NCBI GenBank assembly: GCA_002409975.1
Contig: DHOO01000088.1
Coordinates: 1-21,710, forward strand
DNA from: Firmicutes bacterium UBA5388
Lineage (GTDB): Bacteria > Bacillota > UBA4882 > UBA10575
DNA length: 21,710 bases
Direction: 5' to 3'
Positions 7,710-14,943 of this stretch are shown here, piece after piece (the stretch's first letter is position 1; every line of letters starts with the position of its first letter). Below the pieces are notes generated by a model. That model worked only from the letters and a program-made list of their open reading frames with translations. It made no database searches and had not been told where the DNA came from. Position numbers and translations under genes: made by a program.

Positions 7710-9725
7710 CTACTCCACAACTCCGATGACTACTTCCCCAGGTTTTAGCCAACGTTTCTCCTTAAGCGACCATTGCTCAGTAACCTCTTTTCCCCGCGCA
7801 TAAACGAGAGTTATCTCTGAAAATTTTCTTCTGAGTTCTCCAGGTAAGAGCTCTCCAAAAGTTACCCCGGTCTGAGCCCGAAGCCCCCTATTCGCTACAA
7901 AAATCAATAACTGCTCCTGGTCTGGGTCAAAATAAGAAAAATAGATCAACTTTTTTCTTGTCAGCCGGTAACAGCCATTGCTTAAATAAACCTCATTGAG
8001 CAGATGAATAAAACGCTTCCGTAAAAAGGCGGCTGTCTGCAACAAGGAGAGCATAACATCTCGGTCCTTATTCAGCCAATGGAGTCGATAATTATCAAAG
8101 AAAGCTAGTTTCCCATACATCGGATCTTCCTTCTCCAGAACGTACCGACCTTCCCCAGTCTGATCCAAACCTAAATTCATCGGTTGTCTTTCCATCAGTT
8201 CCATCCCATTATTAATTAGCGGAATCACCTTCGGAAGAAAATAATTAAGAAATACTACCAGCTCCAATTGGGTTTTCTCTTGAAAAAACTGCGCCGCCCG
8301 CGGTGAATCCGGGATCTCCAGCGCGCCCGTCAGCGGAAGTTCCGACGATAATAAGCGACTAAAGAGTCGGCGACAAAAGCCCTTATTACCTACCTCTTTA
8401 TAGACCTGCCAAAGATCCCCGGTAATAAAATCGTACCCCTCATTCTTCGCGGCAACCGAATTTTTAACATTAAACTCCTCGGACCAGAGGATAAAGGCTT
8501 CTCCCTGCTCTCTAATCTTCTCACTAAGCGCTCGGTTTAAAGCCGGAGGCAAGGCATGTCCCATATCGATTCTGGCCCCATCTATCCCAAAATTATGCCG
8601 ATAATAAGGAATAATATTTATAATGTACTCCCATAATTCGTGATTAGGGAGCTCGCCTTGGTAGAGATTGAGGCAAGCGACATCCTGTAATAAATAGGGG
8701 GGTTGCTCTGGTTCTACATATTTTCGGGCTTGTTGATGATGGTCGAAGTAAAAGCGAAAATACGTCACATCTTCCCATGGCGGTTGGGGATCACAAAGCA
8801 CATCAGAAAAACCAGGCACAGTGGTCACTCCATACTCCTTCTCTACCAGCTCAAGGATATTTTCTCCCTTCAGTTCATCCTTTTCCTGAAGGACTTTCCA
8901 GTTCGCCGGATCTAGCTCTTGGGGAGAACGCCTAAACTTTGCTAGGTAAGTCTCAAGCTCACTAGATTTATATAGAACTTCCACATTTCGATGGTTAATT
9001 ACCGATGCTTTCTTAACCTTTTTCACCATGGGTGGAGAAAACTCCTTATTTTCTCGAAGGTCGATCCAATAAAACCATTCCGGGTGACTACTGATCAGAT
9101 CATTATCGCGAGAAGCTGTCCGGAAAACAAAATCCACCATTACCTGCAAACCCAATATATGGCTGGCTTCTACGAAAGCCTTAAATTCGGTGTCCAATAA
9201 AGGAACGGTCATCTCCCCAAGCAACTGATCATGAAGCCCCGAATCTAATTGATAGAAATTTTTAATCGCATAAGGACTACCTAATTCCCCCTTTTTATAT
9301 TTCTCGCCGTTAGCAAAGACCGGTAAGAGATAGATGATATCTGCCCCTAACGTTTTAAGGAAAGGAAGAAGGGCTATCGCCTTTAAGAAAGTGCCAGGAC
9401 AAACCGGTTCGCCAGGATAATGAGCCCAAGCTGTCAGTGTTCGTAAAAAGGCGCTATAGATTATTTTGTGGCAGAGAAGGTTACCATTATTCTTCTTAAA
9501 AGAGCGCTCCGCCGGGATGCTATTGTCTGAGGCTTGCGCAGCAATATACTTTAAAGCCTCAAGGTAAAACTGACCGGGGTCTACTCCGATCTCTCCCGGT
9601 CGACTCTCTTCTAAAGTATAATCTTTAAAACCAAAACAATTCCAAATCTCAGGAAGAAAATAGTCTCCGCGAACTAGCTTTTCCTGCCTTTTCAAGCTAT
9701 CAATGAGCATTTTTAAGTTAGTCAT
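7710..9725 (-). CDS. GH13 (alpha-amylase superfamily) glucan-active enzyme, subfamily unassigned
   Basis: The 671-residue protein carries GH13 marks: LGADIIYLLPVF (about 127-137), MVDFVFRTAS (196-205, region I), GIDGARIDMGH with likely nucleophile D387, ILWSEEF with likely acid/base E416 or E417, and FFDNYRLHW as a candidate third acid. Segments such as SSHPEWFYWID and PLINNGMELMERQPMNLGLD resemble GlgE-like maltosyltransferases. However, the N-terminal beta-sandwich typical of GlgE is absent, replaced by about 80 residues that I do not recognise. There is no signal peptide, so it is cytoplasmic. It probably hydrolyses or transfers alpha-glucans and supplies substrate to the adjacent phosphorylase. 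The exact reaction is undetermined. Confidence 0.78.
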   Translation of the reverse strand: MTNLKMLIDSLKRQEKLVRGDYFLPEIWNCFGFKDYTLEESRPGEIGVDPGQFYLEALKYIAAQASDNSIPAERSFKKNNGNLLCHKIIYSAFLRTLTAWAHYPGEPVCPGTFLKAIALLPFLKTLGADIIYLLPVFANGEKYKKGELGSPYAIKNFYQLDSGLHDQLLGEMTVPLLDTEFKAFVEASHILGLQVMVDFVFRTASRDNDLISSHPEWFYWIDLRENKEFSPPMVKKVKKASVINHRNVEVLYKSSELETYLAKFRRSPQELDPANWKVLQEKDELKGENILELVEKEYGVTTVPGFSDVLCDPQPPWEDVTYFRFYFDHHQQARKYVEPEQPPYLLQDVACLNLYQGELPNHELWEYIINIIPYYRHNFGIDGARIDMGHALPPALNRALSEKIREQGEAFILWSEEFNVKNSVAAKNEGYDFITGDLWQVYKEVGNKGFCRRLFSRLLSSELPLTGALEIPDSPRAAQFFQEKTQLELVVFLNYFLPKVIPLINNGMELMERQPMNLGLDQTGEGRYVLEKEDPMYGKLAFFDNYRLHWLNKDRDVMLSLLQTAAFLRKRFIHLLNEVYLSNGCYRLTRKKLIYFSYFDPDQEQLLIFVANRGLRAQTGVTFGELLPGELRRKFSEITLVYARGKEVTEQWSLKEKRWLKPGEVVIGVVE

Positions 9726-9876
9726 TATTCTGCCGCTGCTCCCCCTCTTCTTGTGACAACCTCTCCCCTTAGTCTAACCTTTAGAAGGCGTCCTTACTTA
9801 CCGCAACTTTTTTTCTAGATTTAAAATTAATTTAAAACTCCTTATGCCCATTTTTCACACCTTATCGATCTTAATC

Positions 9877-10863
9877 TTATAATAAGCAGCTAAAAAGAAG
9901 GGCCGTCATAAACCCAATCGCCCCGCAGACAGGGAAAGTTAAGAGCCAGGCAATTACCAACTCTGTTACCACTCCCCAATTAACAGCAGAGCTTCCCTGA
10001 GAGGCGCCAGCCCCCATAATCGCGCTATTAATCGTATGGGTAGTGCTTAAAGGCGCTCCTAAACTGGTCGCAAACAGAATAGCCGCTGTCGCTGCGGATT
10101 GCGCGGCAAAGCCTTGATCAGGTTCAAGCTTAACCATCTTCGTTCCAATCTTCTCAATAATCCTCCAGCCCCCGACGGAAGTGCCGACGCCCATAATTAG
10201 GGAGCAAAGAATAATTACCCATGGTTGAATCTGAAAAGCTGGCAAAAAACCGGCTAAAACCAGCGCCAACGTGAAGATGCCAATGAATTTTTGACCGTCA
10301 TTACTGCCATGACTGATCGCCATGCCCCCGGCAGCAATAATTTGTAAGACATTAAATACCCGTTTGCTTTTCTCCTGCGGCACATCGGCAAAAAAAGTCC
10401 GAATAAACCAGGCGGTTCCGAATCCACCACCCGAACCAAAAAGTAAAGAGACAATTAAGCCGATAAAAACTTTTTTCCACCCGGCAAGAATCAAAACTCC
10501 CGGACCGGCTGTTGCCAAACTTGCTCCCGCCAAACCGGCAATCAAGGCATGACTCTCACTGGTTGGCAAGCCCAAAAAAGAAGCGGCGGTCGCCCAAATT
10601 ACGATCCCGACCATCGCTGCCCCTACCGTGACTAGATTGATCGCCTCTGGTTTAACAATTCCCGTGCCAATGGTTCTAGCCACTTCACGTCCGTAAAAAG
10701 CTCCGATAATATTACCGATCATGGCCATTACAACCGCGGCCTTTGGTTTCATGGCCTTGGTAGAAATTACAGTCGCAATCGTATTTGGGGCGTCTGTCCA
10801 ACCATTTACAAACTCCGAAGCGAGGATCAAACCTAAAACCAGGATCAGACTATAATTAACCAT
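9877..10863 (-). CDS. pit: PiT-family inorganic phosphate permease
   Basis: This integral membrane protein has about ten helices and the two PiT signature repeats: GWTDAPNTIATVIST near the N-terminus, and ISHGSNDGQKFIGIFTLAL in the second half. Both are variants of the usual G-N-D-x-(A/T)-N pattern. LGAPLSTTHTINSAIMGAGAS is also characteristic. It moves phosphate with a cation. An ATG at 10875 is in frame, but GGAGGGGG lies between it and the ATG at 10863, so I place the start at 10863 (328 aa). It is monocistronic. No PhoU-like (DUF47) partner, common beside pit genes, is in view. Confidence 0.88.
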   Translation of the reverse strand: MVNYSLILVLGLILASEFVNGWTDAPNTIATVISTKAMKPKAAVVMAMIGNIIGAFYGREVARTIGTGIVKPEAINLVTVGAAMVGIVIWATAASFLGLPTSESHALIAGLAGASLATAGPGVLILAGWKKVFIGLIVSLLFGSGGGFGTAWFIRTFFADVPQEKSKRVFNVLQIIAAGGMAISHGSNDGQKFIGIFTLALVLAGFLPAFQIQPWVIILCSLIMGVGTSVGGWRIIEKIGTKMVKLEPDQGFAAQSAATAAILFATSLGAPLSTTHTINSAIMGAGASQGSSAVNWGVVTELVIAWLLTFPVCGAIGFMTALLFSCLL

Positions 10864-11175
10864 TTCCCCCTCCATAATCGTTACTTTAATAGTAATTGCG
10901 CCTTACACCTTCTGTTTCTCCCGGGCTCCCCCCAGCCCCTTTAGTTTTGTTCAACCATAATAATCGTAACCACCTTATCTAAAATACTCTCGCAGCTCGT
11001 CACTCGTCACTCGTCACTCGTAGTGAATGATAGCCTTTGTAGACAAGCTCCACATGAAATTCGTATTTTTATCACTTCACGTGTGTGGGCGGTAGCCGGC
11101 GTGAACGACTACCTTGCTATACGTGCCAACACCTAATTATATTGCTCTGCTCGGATGAAAATCCCTACCGATCAA
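10864..11175. other. Gene-free region with heptamer repeats and dispersed repeat copy A
   Basis: About 310 bases separate the pit start from the SCIFF maturase terminator. They hold the pit leader, three tandem CACTCGT heptamers (11001-11021) preceded by a partial copy, and the dispersed repeat described separately. I see no coding sequence and no convincing promoter for pit. Confidence 0.6.
10980..11113. repeat. Dispersed imperfect repeat, copy A
   Basis: The element starts TAAAATACTCTCG and shares, in the same order with copy B at 14821-14934, a GCTCGT block, a TAGCCTTTGTAGAC/TGGCCTTCGTGAC block and an end hairpin. Here the hairpin pairs GGTAG (11091-11095) with CTACC (11109-11113) around a CGGCGTGAACG core. 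Copy A also carries the tandem heptamer expansion. Function unknown. Confidence 0.6.
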
Positions 11176-11203
11176 AAACACCCCGTACTCTTACGGGGTG
11201 TTT
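11176..11203 (-). terminator. Intrinsic terminator of the SCIFF maturase gene
   Basis: A perfect 12-base-pair inverted repeat, AAACACCCCGTA (11176-11187) and TACGGGGTGTTT (11192-11203), has a 4-base loop. On the minus strand it is followed by a T run. The maturase stop codon lies inside the hairpin. Confidence 0.9.
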
Positions 11204-12549
11204 GCTTTCTCTTCTAATTGCATCGCGTTTAAGGCTAAAGCGCATTCTAGCCTTTTTTTCAGAAGCTTACAAGCTAAATAATTCGGTTTTAAAATACTGC
11301 CATTGGCAAAATAGGCATGGGCATGACAGCCGCCACTGCAATAATATCTAGCCCAACACTGGCTGCATCCTTCCTTCTGATACAGCCGAGCCTGCCTGAA
11401 AGTCTCTCTGGTCTCTGCCGCCTTTATTCCGGTAAAGACATCCCCTAAGGCAAAAGTTTTCTCCCCCACGAACTGATGACAGGGGTAAAGTTCTCCCTGG
11501 GGGGTAACAGCCAAATAATCAAAACCCGCCCCGCAACCCAATAGCCTCTTCGGTAAACAAGGACCTTTTTTCAAATCGACTACGAAATGAAAAAATCTGA
11601 ACGGATCTCCTTGCTTTTGCGTTTCTAAATAAAACAGCGCTAACCGATCATACTCTTCATAAATATAAGGAAGATCCTCTTCTTGGATCGCATAGGGAAG
11701 CTCAGGCGCGCAAACCACCGGTTCTAACGAAATAGAGCGCATTCCTAAATCGTAAAAATGCTTTACATCTTGACAAAAATCAAGATTATACCGGGTAAAA
11801 GTCCCTCGCACATAATGAGTTAACTCCGGGAAATCCCGGATTACTTCCAAAATTCGAGGCACAATCCGCTGATAGGAACCTTTGCCCCGCATGCGGTCAT
11901 TTACTTCCTTCCGTCCATCAAGGCTAAGAACCAAACCCATCCTGTGCTCACGCAAAAACTCCAGCAATTCCCGGTTCAGTTCCAAGGTATTGGTAGTAAG
12001 AGTAAAATGCATCTTCTTCCCCACTGAGGAAGCCTTTTCTTCCCCATATAAGACCAAGGCATAAAGAAGTTCTTTATTGAGCAGAGGCTCCCCGCCAAAA
12101 AAATCCGCTTCCAGGTGTTCCTTCTCTCCCGAGGCCGAACAAAGAAAATCAATAGCTGCTCGTCCTACTTCAGGAGACATCAGGCTTTTGTCCCCCCCAA
12201 AAGCCCCTCCCCCTGCGAAGCAATAAACACACCTTAACTGACAATCATGCGCCAGATGGAGACAGAGGGCTTTAAGGTCTGGCTTTAAGTTAAAGACCGG
12301 CTTCTCAAGAAAAGGATCGTCCTCGGCCAAATAACCCTCTTGCTTTAAGATCAAGAGTTCTTCCTCCACTTCTTCATTAACGGCCGACGAAAACTCCTTC
12401 TCATATAATTGCCGGTATTTGCTAGCGTCTTCTGTTGTAGATTCGGCCTTTAATCGTAAAAAAGTCGGTCGATCAATATTAAATAAAGAATTGGAAGGGG
12501 TATCAAAAAGATAGTACTGCTCTAAAAAGGAGAACACATGCCAGTTCAT
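11191..12549 (-). CDS. scfB: SCIFF peptide radical SAM maturase (SPASM domain)
   Basis: This enzyme installs thioether links in the SCIFF ranthipeptide. From the ATG at 12549 it has 452 residues. The N-terminal part (about 1-85) looks like the peptide-recognition region of these maturases. The radical SAM motif CxxxCxxC follows as C103, C107 and C110 in LAHDCQLRCVYCFAGGGAFGG. The C-terminal SPASM region is rich in Cys (GCGAGF, YPCHQF, GCSQCWARYYCSGGCHAH) for auxiliary clusters. An in-frame TTG at 12639 would add 30 residues encoded through the upstream hairpin and overlap scfA, so I reject it. scfA lies immediately upstream, which fixes the substrate assignment. Confidence 0.93.
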   Translation of the reverse strand: MNWHVFSFLEQYYLFDTPSNSLFNIDRPTFLRLKAESTTEDASKYRQLYEKEFSSAVNEEVEEELLILKQEGYLAEDDPFLEKPVFNLKPDLKALCLHLAHDCQLRCVYCFAGGGAFGGDKSLMSPEVGRAAIDFLCSASGEKEHLEADFFGGEPLLNKELLYALVLYGEEKASSVGKKMHFTLTTNTLELNRELLEFLREHRMGLVLSLDGRKEVNDRMRGKGSYQRIVPRILEVIRDFPELTHYVRGTFTRYNLDFCQDVKHFYDLGMRSISLEPVVCAPELPYAIQEEDLPYIYEEYDRLALFYLETQKQGDPFRFFHFVVDLKKGPCLPKRLLGCGAGFDYLAVTPQGELYPCHQFVGEKTFALGDVFTGIKAAETRETFRQARLYQKEGCSQCWARYYCSGGCHAHAYFANGSILKPNYLACKLLKKRLECALALNAMQLEEKANTP

Positions 12550-12565
12550 TTTCTCACCGTCCTCA

Positions 12566-12594
12566 CAAAAATAAAAGGCCCGGTCACCCGGGCC
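12566..12594 (-). terminator. Hairpin terminator/attenuator between scfA and scfB
   Basis: GGCCCGG (12577-12583) and CCGGGCC (12588-12594) form a perfect 7-base-pair GC stem with a 4-base loop. On the minus strand it is followed by TTTTATTTTTG. It lies between the peptide stop and the maturase start, so partial termination would give more peptide transcript than enzyme transcript. Confidence 0.85.
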
Positions 12595-12605
12595 ATACTC
12601 CAAAG

Positions 12606-12743
12606 TTATCTCTCGCAGACCTGATTGCCCACCGTGCAAGAGGTCTTACAGGCAGATTGACATGAATTAGCACAGCGCCCACAACCACCTGTTTTCGCCG
12701 TCGATTGCAGTTTCATCAGAACAACAGGTTTAATATGTTTCAA
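12606..12743 (-). CDS. scfA: SCIFF ranthipeptide precursor (six cysteines in forty-five residues)
   Basis: A 45-codon gene begins with TTG at 12743. Its product starts MKHIKPVVL and has six cysteines at positions 21, 24, 28, 32, 36 and 43. The stretch SCQSACKTSCTVGNQVCE is nearly invariant in SCIFF peptides of Clostridia. The ribosome binding site GGAGGGAG is 7 bases upstream. The modified peptide carries Cys-to-gamma-carbon thioether crosslinks made by the adjacent maturase; its cellular role is not settled. A near-consensus promoter lies about 100 bases upstream and a strong hairpin follows the stop. The family match is unambiguous despite the small size. Confidence 0.95.
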   Translation of the reverse strand: MKHIKPVVLMKLQSTAKTGGCGRCANSCQSACKTSCTVGNQVCER

Positions 12744-12842
12744 GGTTCTCCCTCCATTCCGTTCTGGATTAGCATTACATCACATTAATTATTCCTTAAT
12801 TAGCCTAGCAAAAGCTTACTATATAAGGATTAAACATCTTTT

Positions 12843-12871
12843 AGTATATGACTTAATCCCAGTTTTGTCAA
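12843..12871 (-). promoter_or_regulatory. Promoter of scfA-scfB
   Basis: On the minus strand, TTGACA (12866-12871) and TATACT (12843-12848) are 17 bases apart. This is close to the housekeeping sigma consensus and predicts a leader of about 90 bases before scfA. Confidence 0.82.
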
Positions 12872-13118
12872 TTGAGAGAACTGCATAATTACCAAAACTT
12901 CTATTTAAGCGATCTGGGAAATGCCTCCTTTGTTGATTCACCCGCCTTTAATTGATAATACCTAGAAAATAGCCCTAGTTGATTCATCTGGTCCTGATTA
13001 AATCACTTCGTGTTCATTAGGAAACCAGCATGAACAACTTGTTGATTCACCGGGCGCGAAAAACAGTCGGCGTGAACAACCAATAAAAGTGGCCTTCGAC
13101 GCTTGTCGACTCACCCGG
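12872..13118. other. Gene-free region with short direct repeats and repeat-family fragments
   Basis: Downstream of the uma2-like gene and upstream of the scfA promoter. It has four copies of a GTTGATTCACCCGG-like sequence (starts at 12932, 12978, 13041, 13105) and two copies of a C-A-G-N-(C)-G-(N)-G-T/A-G-A-A-C-A-A-C segment (near 13026 and 13064). The second segment resembles the hairpin core of the dispersed repeat at 11091 and 14913. An open reading frame at 12998-13264 on the minus strand crosses it but looks like a shadow of the real gene. Confidence 0.55.
12932..13118. repeat. Cluster of four GTTGATTCACCCGG-like direct repeats
   Basis: Copies begin at 12932, 12978, 13041 and 13105, with steps of 46, 63 and 64 bases. 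The last copy reads GTCGACTCACCCGG and the second GTTGATTCATCTGG. Between the third and fourth is CAGTCGGCGTGAACAACC, like the end of the dispersed repeat. The copies are too short and divergent for a CRISPR array. Confidence 0.55.
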
Positions 13119-13652
13119 CTAGGTAAATATCTGTTCCAGAGGAATCTCCAAACCTGGAAAAACCATGGATTCTGCTTTTTCAACCTCTTTATACACACGA
13201 TATTCTTTAATGTCCTGCTCTGTAAAACAGTACACATAGACCTCTTTTCGTAAAGGGCTAACAATCCAGTATTCCTTTATACCGCCAAAAAAATATACAT
13301 TCAGCTTTCTCACCATATCCTTCTGCCGTGTGGTCTCGGAGAGAACTTCAACTACCATGGTAGGAACCCCCGTATATCGATCCCTTTCATTAATGTTTTC
13401 GATATCACAAATCACCACGATATCCGGTTGGACAACATTCTTGTTACCATCCTTAGTTAGGGTAACATCAAAGGGCGCCGTCAGCGGTCGGCATTCTTTT
13501 CCCTTGAACCAATTGTACATTACATTGGCTAATTCCATCACAATATTCTGATGGCTATAAGTAGGTGAGGCAAGTAGGTATACTTCCCCGTCAATATACT
13601 CATACCGGTTTTCACTTTCCTCCGAAAGCTTTAGAAAATCCTCATAGGACAT
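13119..13652 (-). CDS. Uma2-family (DUF820) PD-(D/E)XK nuclease-like protein
   Basis: The 177-residue protein matches the Uma2 fold: an N-terminal helix (SYEDFLKL), the strand RYEYIDGEVYLLASPTYSHQNIV, then QPDIVVI and the catalytic block PTMVVEVLSETTRQKDMVRKLNVYFFGGIKEYWIVSP. The Asp of QPDIV, the Glu of VEVLS and a following Lys form the presumed PD-(D/E)XK site and are all present. Family members are often annotated as endonucleases of unknown target. The ATG at 13652 follows GGAGTGAAAG. It overlaps the upstream Phd/YefM-like gene by 22 bases, so the two are translationally coupled and may form a toxin-antitoxin-like pair; that role is inferred. Confidence 0.85.
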   Translation of the reverse strand: MSYEDFLKLSEESENRYEYIDGEVYLLASPTYSHQNIVMELANVMYNWFKGKECRPLTAPFDVTLTKDGNKNVVQPDIVVICDIENINERDRYTGVPTMVVEVLSETTRQKDMVRKLNVYFFGGIKEYWIVSPLRKEVYVYCFTEQDIKEYRVYKEVEKAESMVFPGLEIPLEQIFT

Positions 13653-13837
13653 CTTTCACTCCGCCAATCATATACTTCCGCATGATCAGCCATAATGGAT
13701 AAGTCTTTTTCTGTTTCTGTATACCCTTTAATAACCGCTGCTTTCTTTCCGTTCTTTGTAATGATTATCTCTTCGAACTGCGCCAGTTTCAAATAGCAAC
13801 CGAATTTGTTCTGTACCTCCGTGGATGATACTTCCAT
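13631..13837 (-). CDS. Phd/YefM-family antitoxin-like DNA-binding protein
   Basis: The 68-residue protein begins MEVSSTEVQNKFGCYLKLAQFEEIIITKNGKKAAVI, the usual Phd/YefM dimerisation and DNA-binding fold, followed by a charged C-terminal tail (TETEKDLSIMADHAEVYDW) of the kind that binds a partner protein. An in-frame TTG at 13852 exists, but GGAGGGG sits between it and ATG 13837, which is therefore the start. The partner is a Uma2-family protein instead of a usual toxin (RelE, Doc or PIN). A palindromic operator just downstream of the promoter suggests self-repression. Confidence 0.85.
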   Translation of the reverse strand: MEVSSTEVQNKFGCYLKLAQFEEIIITKNGKKAAVIKGYTETEKDLSIMADHAEVYDWRSERCPMRIF

Positions 13838-13850
13838 CGTTCGCCCCTCC

Positions 13851-13881
13851 AAATTAGCTAATTTATATTTTTAGCTAATTT
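13851..13881 (-). promoter_or_regulatory. Palindromic operator of the Phd/Uma2 cassette
   Basis: AAATTAGCTAATTT (13851-13864) is a perfect 14-base palindrome. The 11-mer TTAGCTAATTT recurs at 13871-13881, 17 bases away. Both sites lie between the -10 box and the ribosome binding site, where a Phd-type repressor would block transcription. Confidence 0.7.
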
Positions 13882-13882
13882 G

Positions 13883-13911
13883 ATTGTATATAAAAATAAT
13901 ATTTATGTCAA
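13883..13911 (-). promoter_or_regulatory. Promoter of the Phd/Uma2 cassette
   Basis: On the minus strand, TTGACA (13906-13911) and TACAAT (13883-13888) are exactly 17 bases apart. The operator repeats follow directly. Confidence 0.82.
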
Positions 13912-13958
13912 TGCCGGAGGTTTCTCTTGCCCTTTTCCAATAATAACAATGGTATTGA

Positions 13959-14807
13959 CTATAAATTATTAATTATGTGGCCTTCCGTAGAGATAACCAC
14001 CTCGTTATAAAGTACAATTGTCTCCGCCCGTAGCATGGCTTCCTTGACCGCGCGGATTATTCCGCCACAACATGGCACTTCCATCCTAACGACGGTAATA
14101 CTTTTGGGCGTATTTTTCTTAAAGATCTCGGTCAGCTTTTCCGTATAGTAATTGCTATCATCCAATTTAGGACAACCAATCAGGGTAATCCGGTCTCTTA
14201 TAAATTCCTGATGAAATGAACCATAGGCATAGGCCGTACAATCAGCGGCAATCAATAAATGGGCGTTTTTCAGGTAAGAGGCGCCCGGGTTAACCAACGA
14301 AAGCTGCACCGGCCACTGGCGTAATTCTGAACGACAGCAGCTTTGAGCCTGGACCTGCTTGCCACCGTTCTGCTCACAGGAGCATTCTCCACCTTCATTT
14401 TTTTCGAGCACTCTCGCCATGCTCCCCGAACAACCGCAACCCAGTAAGCTCTCTTCTTTTTCTTCATCATGACCACAAGAGCACTGGTCATCGCCATCTT
14501 TTTCAATTACCTTCCCCATACTTCCTGGACAACTGCAAGTTGTTAGCTCTTCATTTCTTTTCTCCGCTAAAGCTTTTTGCCTTTTTCTAACACTTACTTC
14601 ATCAAAGGGCGCCGCTTTCCGTTCAATCATCGTAATTGCTCCTTGTGGACATTGCGGCAGGCAATCTCCTAACCCATCGCAATACTCATCACTGACTAGC
14701 TTTGCTTTTCCATCAATAAGCTCAATTGCCCCTTCATGACAGGCCGCAACACAAAGACCACAGCCATCGCATTTTTCTTCATCAATCTGAATAATTTTTC
14801 TCATCAT
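13959..14807 (-). CDS. Ferredoxin-like 4Fe-4S protein with duplicated Cys-rich module
   Basis: The 282-residue cytoplasmic protein opens with a full 4Fe-4S motif (C13, C16, C19, C23). A second motif follows in which the second cysteine is Leu46 (C43, L46, C49, C53), as far as I know a normal feature of this family. Residues 91-111 and 124-144 are two copies, 33 residues apart, of a C-x-C-x-G-S-M...EK...C-S-C module. The C-terminal domain (SELRQWPVQLSLVNPG, LLIAADCTAYAYG, IGCPKLDD, VPCCGG) has further conserved cysteines. Related proteins sit beside Crp/Fnr regulators in anaerobes and are thought to serve redox or metal functions, but the reaction is unknown. It starts after AAAGAGGTGATACG, divergent from the regulator. 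Confidence 0.8.
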   Translation of the reverse strand: MMRKIIQIDEEKCDGCGLCVAACHEGAIELIDGKAKLVSDEYCDGLGDCLPQCPQGAITMIERKAAPFDEVSVRKRQKALAEKRNEELTTCSCPGSMGKVIEKDGDDQCSCGHDEEKEESLLGCGCSGSMARVLEKNEGGECSCEQNGGKQVQAQSCCRSELRQWPVQLSLVNPGASYLKNAHLLIAADCTAYAYGSFHQEFIRDRITLIGCPKLDDSNYYTEKLTEIFKKNTPKSITVVRMEVPCCGGIIRAVKEAMLRAETIVLYNEVVISTEGHIINNL

Positions 14808-14820
14808 CGTATCACCTCTT

Positions 14821-14934
14821 TAAAATACTCTCGTCGCTCGTATTTAAGGATGGCCTTCGTGACTTCTCTTCGAAGCTCATCCCTCTTTTTCCATCCTTTC
14901 AGGCGCACGGACGGTAGTCGGCGGAACGACTGCC
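14821..14934. repeat. Dispersed imperfect repeat, copy B
   Basis: Starts TAAAATACTCTCG like copy A at 10980 and shares the internal GGCCTTCGTGAC block and the end hairpin. The hairpin pairs GGTAGTCG (14913-14920) with CGACTGCC (14927-14934) around a 6-base loop. A T-to-C versus A-to-G difference from copy A keeps most pairs. A T run follows at 14939, so on the plus strand the hairpin could also act as a terminator. Confidence 0.6.
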
Positions 14935-14943
14935 TGAGTTTTT

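Noticed and set aside
11001..11021. Possible CRISPR from tandem CACTCGT units
   Set aside because: Units are 7 bases with no spacers and no cas genes nearby; it is a simple tandem repeat.
11191..12639. Long form of the SCIFF maturase from TTG 12639
   Set aside because: It would overlap the scfA gene and be translated through a strong terminator hairpin; the added 30 residues are not family-like.
12932..13118. Possible degraded CRISPR array
   Set aside because: Repeats are about 14 bases, imperfect and unevenly spaced, and no cas gene is present.
12998..13264. 88-aa minus-strand frame after the Uma2-like gene
   Set aside because: It overlaps the Uma2-like gene in another frame and runs through the repeat cluster; no ribosome binding site or family resemblance.
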